Of a DNA stretch of 64,000 nucleotides, positions 58,850 to 64,000 are shown piece by piece. The position numbers and the translations under genes were made by a program. The number at the start of each line of letters is the position of its first letter. Position 1 is the stretch's first letter. The stretch spans positions 9,123,001-9,187,000 of the forward strand of contig CM032815.1 of the NCBI GenBank assembly GCA_019155185.1. The letters run 5' to 3'. This DNA comes from Beaufortia kweichowensis (lineage: Eukaryota > Chordata > Actinopteri > Cypriniformes > Gastromyzontidae). The notes beneath the pieces are model-generated. The model searched no databases. It was given only the letters and a program-made list of their open reading frames with translations, and was not told the origin of the DNA.

Positions 58850-61800
58850 TGTACACAACATGACCAACACCCTCTTTGGCTACTTCAACTATATGCCCAT
58901 TGTCAGCAATTCTATACAATGTTTTCTTCATGCTTAAAGCCAGGCATCTTCTGGGTCAAGCTATACAAACTTTCCAGAAGAAAAATGATGTTTCTATATC
59001 TGAAAGGAAGTCTGAAATGAGATACTAAGCTGTGTCCCGGTGATGAGAAAATAACGCTGCCTGCATTATGTTAATATTTCATAGAGAAAGCTAGTGCATG
59101 GATGCCTTCATGGAATATAGAGACGAAAAGAGATATTGTGTTGGGTAACATTATATTCTAACATATTTATAGCTTTGGCTATAGATGTATTCTGAACCTG
59201 TTGAAAAGGTTTTACATTTCTCCACGTAAGTGTAGTGATAGATGTTGATTTTCTTTGAGATGGTTACTCCATTTTCCCCAGGATATACTTAGACCTTCAA
59301 TTAATCTGGATGTGTTGCAACCCACTTTTGTTTTAATTGTTTTCATAAGAAAGACATATTTTTAATTAGCGCTAGGATACCAAGAGAATTTTATTTTAGC
59401 TGATGTTGAACAGAAAGGCATTAGGAGCCAATGCTCTCATAAACAATTTATTTGCATTTCTTTATTCATGTTTAAGTGAAAGCAAGCAAAAGATCTTATT
59501 CTCTGTCCCACCGCATGGATGTCTCGCTTTAGGGCTGAATTAAAGACGATTGATGAGCGTGACGATTAACTATTTGGGCTTGTAGGACTCGCAGGCAACT
59601 TACAACATTTGTGTAATTGTGAATGAAATTTCCCTTTTTCCCATTTTGTATTCATACAGATCCTCCCTACATTTTTAATTGGCAAGCAAAACTTCAGCTG
59701 GTCCTAATGAGGCACGAAAATATAAGCGTACAGAATATTTTTACCCTTTATCTCAACACATCAGACAGCCAAAACAATCTGTGTCATTCAGACCTCATTA
59801 ATCAGGTAGATCATGTCACAGGAAGACCACGAGTGTAGTGTCCCCTACTGCGCCCTTAATGACAAATCTCTTCACAGACCAATTACGACCTCTCTCCCCC
59901 CACCCTCGCTCACGGTGTGTAAAGGCGAATGTAGAGCATCCCCTCTATAATTATGATAATAGTCTATGATGAAAGAATCAAAATTTGCTCATATCTCCAA
60001 ATGTAAGGGTTGATGATTATCGCTAGGGTATATAGTGCTTAGCTCTCTATTTAGTATTTGAGGGTCTTATCTAGCTGATGCACACTTATTGATGAACATT
60101 ACGCTTTTCCATGTCAGTAGAATGGATTCTCTGATTGGTCCCACATCTCTTGTAATTCCCCTAAGTGCCATGTAGATGCACATGGGCAGAAAGCTGCACC
60201 GCTGGACGTTACTCTGGAAATCTTATGAAAGGAAAGTGATGATTGTAGATTAGTGTGTCTCACTGATTGACAGTAATAAGGCTGTATGAAAGCCTTCATC
60301 TAGCAGGTGCCATTACACATGCTATTCTGAAGCAGGGACAAGCAAGAGAGACGGGCGAGAGCTTTTTGCTGGCTGTAGCTTGCTTTCGAAGAGAAAGACA
60401 AGAAATCAATAATGGCTGGGAATTTATGGCATTGTTTGAAGAGGATGAAACCCTGGCGTGTGCTGTGTTTTGTTGGATGTTGTGTCATCCATCATGCTCC
60501 TTAACGGCCTTTTTCTAGTCCAGTGATCTTCTGTTGCGTCGGTGACCGTGCCAGAAATACACAGATATTAAAAGTAAAAGTAATTACAATTTGTGCATTA
60601 GAGAATCAACTAATAAGATTAAACGGATGAAGACACTATAAATGGATATTATCATCGCAATGTGAAACAACAATGTGACCTTTCCATTAAAAAGCCTGAC
60701 ATTTAAACTGAAGTGTCTGACCGTATGGTGTTATTTGGCCCTAACCAGAAAATTGCTGATAGTACAGTGCACAATAATACCACACTGTTATGTTAATATA
60801 TTACATTTATGTCCAAGAAACCAATTTTAACAAAGCAGGACGTGATGGAGATAACTGCCAGAAATAGATTGGAAAAAAGGTCAATCTGTTCTGCTGCAAA
60901 TCAATAAACACCCTTAAATGTAATGAATAAAAGATATGGCAGTAAATCAAACGCTGATAAAACAGGGCGTAAACATGCAGACCACATTAGAGAACATCAT
61001 GCCAACTTTATAGCTTAATTTCCCAGCAACATAAAGCGTGTGTATTGGACACTATATTAAGAAACAATATAACCATCCGTGACCAATCACAAAGCAGACA
61101 TTGCCTTTATTCAAAATCTCCATAACCCATTATAAAAGTTTCATTCTAGTACACTATGGATGTTTGTTTTATTTTAGGTCTACCCTTAGGATGAGCTAAA
61201 GCATTCACAAGGCACAGTCTGGTTCTGTGTGAAGACAGAGGTTATGTGATGCTTTATATGACATGAAAGATGGGAGTTGAATGTGTCTATTGTGGACTTT
61301 TGTCTGTATTGTACACGGCCCTAGGAATGTTATTCCTTAAAAGGTTTCGTCTGTTGTCTCGACAGATATTGTGCCAGTTAACTGTGGGAACTTTCTGCAA
61401 TATTAACTCTTTTTCTGATTTGATTATCTGATTCTGCTTCATTATCAGACATAGCTCTGCTTTTACATTAATCAATGGATCCCCAAGCAACTGATTCCTA
61501 CTGATTATCTAATCTGTGTCATTAGATCTTGTTTGGCACATCGGCTCCAAAACATCATCATTAATAAAAACACAAGGATGAAAAACAGAAGTTGAGAATG
61601 AAAAGACATTCAATCTTTGTGACACATTATTAGATTATTTTCTTCATTGTGATACGTTAAAGACTCTGTTTAGTAGGAGTATCATACATGCATACATCCG
61701 TTCTGAGATGTCTGATACAAAGCAATGTAGTAACTATTCAGGTACAGCAAATCAAAAATATTTGCAATGCTGATGCCATTTATCTGTAAACAATGTTTGA

Positions 61801-62410
61801 GTTCCAGTTATACAAAAAATATCCAGAAGAGATAATGTCTTCTGTCCCCAATTTCCAAGAGTTGCAACCCATATCAATATTATGTCATATTTCTGTTTTA
61901 TTTGGTAAATAGATATGTAAAAAATGGGGTAACCACAAATATAAATGTTTTTCATTATGCAATAATGACTTTCTCTGTTTCTCATAATGTCTGTAGCATT
62001 GGCTGGTCATGTCATCTTAAGACGTGATCTGCAATGAAGGGTCATTGTACTGTATGTAGTACAAGAAAAGCTTTCTCTGTCACCAAAATGAATTGCACAA
62101 CATGTAAATATACATAATTCGAACATCTTTTTTACTTCTTTCCACTCTAAAAAAAGTTTATTGTGCATTATCAATACATTTTCTGGAATATGTTTTTCTT
62201 TATTTTTTAATGTTTACCGGGGAGAGAAATACTAGTGTTGATAAGAGTCCAGCCTTTTTCCATTTACAAGGATCCATAAGCATTTCCTCCCTCCATCTCT
62301 TATAGACTCAATAGCAACACACCCAAGTCTCATTCATGAATAAACCTCATTAATAAAACATAAAGGCATTCCAACTGAAGTGCACTACACAAGTTTTTCA
62401 GTTCATGTCT
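58850..62410. other. Gene-free stretch, possible conserved noncoding DNA
   Basis: No exon supported. Segments at about 59390-59640 and 59680-59960 are non-repetitive, of balanced composition and rich in homeodomain-like TAAT cores (ctcattaatc, cttaatgac). This is the texture typical of conserved enhancers. That reading is inference without an alignment. Confidence 0.25.
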
Positions 62411-62414
62411 CATA

Positions 62415-62819
62415 CAATATCAGTCAAAAGTTTGGACACAATTGACAAAACTTTATTTAAAAAATATTTTTGAAATGGATTAATGGAAAAAATAATGAAT
62501 AAAAAGCAGCCAATAAGAGTTCAGTATAGACAGAAATTCATTTGAGTGTTGTTTAAAAGCTTCTCAGGTTGAGACCTCAAGAAGCTGAATGATAAAATGT
62601 CAAGAATGTGATTTTACAAATGTTAGACAAAGCGTGAGTACTTTTGAAGATGATCAAATATAACATAATATTAAATTATTTTAGATTCCTTTAGTCACAA
62701 CATAATTCCCACAGTTCCAGTTGTGTTATTTCATGGGTTTGATGAGTTTACTACTACTCTAAAATGTGGAAAAAATCAACAACAGTAAGTAAGTGTTTCC
62801 AAACTTTTGACTAGTCCTG
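62415..62819. mobile_element. Internally deleted DNA transposon with TA target
   Basis: The left end reads tcagtcaaaagtttggacac, the right end tttccaaacttttgactagt, near-perfect inverted repeats, flanked by TA (62413-62414 and 62820-62821). The length is 405 bases with no transposase. I recognise the ends as a DNA-transposon terminus widespread in fish. Confidence 0.75.
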
Positions 62820-63116
62820 TAGTTTAGTTTTATGTGTTGAATTAGCAGCTCTTGAAGCATGTCTGATCATCGCACTTGTCACATTATAATGTAGCGTTAA
62901 ATCTCAGTATTTATTCAGTCTCTCCGTCAGTCAGCCGCAATGAAGTAACACTGAACAATAATCTCCAGGATATCCGCTGTGTGGCCTAATTGCTAAGGAT
63001 GTGCGGAGGTGGAAATGAGATCAGCTTAATTGTGTATTTTCCGCTCATTTGGTCCGCTAGATTCTGTTTTCACCGTCAGGGCACTGTCGGTGATATTTTT
63101 TCCACTTTAAAGTCAA

Positions 63117-63260
63117 ATTAGGTTTATTTTAGTAGCGCTTTTCACAATAAATATTGATTCAAAACAGCTTTACAGGATAACATTACATGTGCTCTTAGTG
63201 AGTAAGACAAAGGTGAATGTGGAAAAAACATGTTTGGGTAAAGACGCAGAGAATCCAGAC
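63117..63260. mobile_element. Probable interspersed repeat fragment
   Basis: Reads gtttattttagtagcgctttt then cacaataaatattgattc aaaacagctttacag, a text I know from many fish intergenic regions. Class uncertain. Confidence 0.4.
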
Positions 63261-64000
63261 ATGGTCCATTACAATAATAACATTAACAGTATTTACATGT
63301 GACATTAGTCGTATGCTTGTTAAATAAATCATTTGATGATTTAACATATTAAGAGATGAAGTCATGGGTGTCTCAAATTATGTAATTATAGTTGCAGGAA
63401 CACATACTCAGCCCTTATGGAATTATAATAGAATGAAGTGTTTAACGGACAAAGCATGTATAATACCCCTTTTGAAAAAATAAGATTTTGAAGTGTAAAA
63501 CAGGGAAAAGTTATGAGGCAAAATGAAATTATTTCAGATATATGAGCTCAACATAATGACATAAGCTCAACCAATGGGTAATATTTGGGAAACATGTTTT
63601 TGAATATGTTTTTTTATGCTAAAAATTTTATACAATAATTTACTATAAAACATTTTATAGACATACAGTAGGTCTGATTTGCTGGTGCTGGTGCTCGTGC
63701 AGAGAAACAAATGCTGTAAAATTTTTCAATAAGCTAAAATATTATTGTCAAAGAATGTTGATTTATTGAATTAAAAATAATGAATTTTACTATTGCCTCA
63801 TATTTATGCAAAAACATTTTTTCTCAGGGTCTGTAAAAAACTCCTTACATCTACAAACCTTTCTGTTACACAAAAGGTTTTTTGTAGTGGAAAAGCTCTT
63901 TAGACCAAAACAGAAAATAAGATGAAAATCTTTGCCTAAAATGTTCTTAGGGTAACAAAAAATGTTCTCCTGTGGCATTACTGTGAAGAACCTTTCCGGA
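63261..64000. other. Intergenic to window end
   Basis: No gene. The final 150 bases (aaaggttttttgtagtgg ... gaagaacctttccgga) look like one side of a small inverted-repeat element cut by the window edge. Confidence 0.35.

Noticed and set aside
60267..60518. 83-codon frame on +
   Set aside because: Begins at TTG, no recognisable content, no splice signals in support.
1..64000. CRISPR arrays, rRNA, tRNA, operons
   Set aside because: The window is animal nuclear DNA. No cloverleaf tRNA, rRNA or regular spaced-repeat array was seen; the only pol III-like box belongs to a SINE.

Overview
The window is vertebrate nuclear DNA, almost certainly from a cyprinid-type teleost. It holds spliced genes with GT-AG introns, a fish-type type II C-type lectin receptor, and three copies of a roughly 200-bp inverted-repeat element that I recognise as common in carp and zebrafish genomes. 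It also carries teleost SINE/L2-type 3' tails. Gene identities come from translating exons and comparing them with family members I know; no database search was possible.

Layout: (1) 0-2.3 kb: a GC-box region and a possible two-exon noncoding transcript on +. (2) 3.3-6.0 kb: a C-type lectin receptor gene on - (five exons, 255 aa, EPN mannose-type site) and, downstream of it, a tandem copy that has lost exons 2-3. (3) 9.8-12.6 kb: stard7 on - (eight coding exons, 405 aa). It is head-to-head with (4) slc20a1 (PiT1 phosphate transporter) on +, with coding exons at 16.3-24.3 kb, a noncoding first exon near 14.7-15.0 kb and a CpG-rich start. (5) 27.1-29.3 kb: an unrecognised gene on -, 12 coding exons for only 153 aa, encoding a secreted, highly acidic protein. 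Every intron is phase 1 and every internal exon is a multiple of three. It is the most novel item here. (6) 31.2-38.3 kb: pigo on + (10 coding exons, 1075 aa), which acts late in GPI-anchor assembly. (7) 43.8-44.7 kb: a CC chemokine resembling CCL19, 113 aa, with a TATA box and GAAA-repeat (IRF-like) sequence upstream. (8) 44.7-64 kb: no confident intact gene. It holds a decayed chemokine 3' half at about 57.0 kb, a LINE reverse-transcriptase relic, a SINE, terminal-inverted-repeat elements, and stretches whose texture suggests conserved noncoding DNA.

The neighbours do not form one pathway. pigo beside a CCL19-like chemokine recalls human 9p13; slc20a1 and stard7 have human orthologues on chromosome 2q. 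The micro-exon gene lies between these two blocks, so the window may contain an ancient synteny junction. The lectin and chemokine loci each carry an intact gene plus a decayed tandem copy, as expected for fast-evolving immune families.
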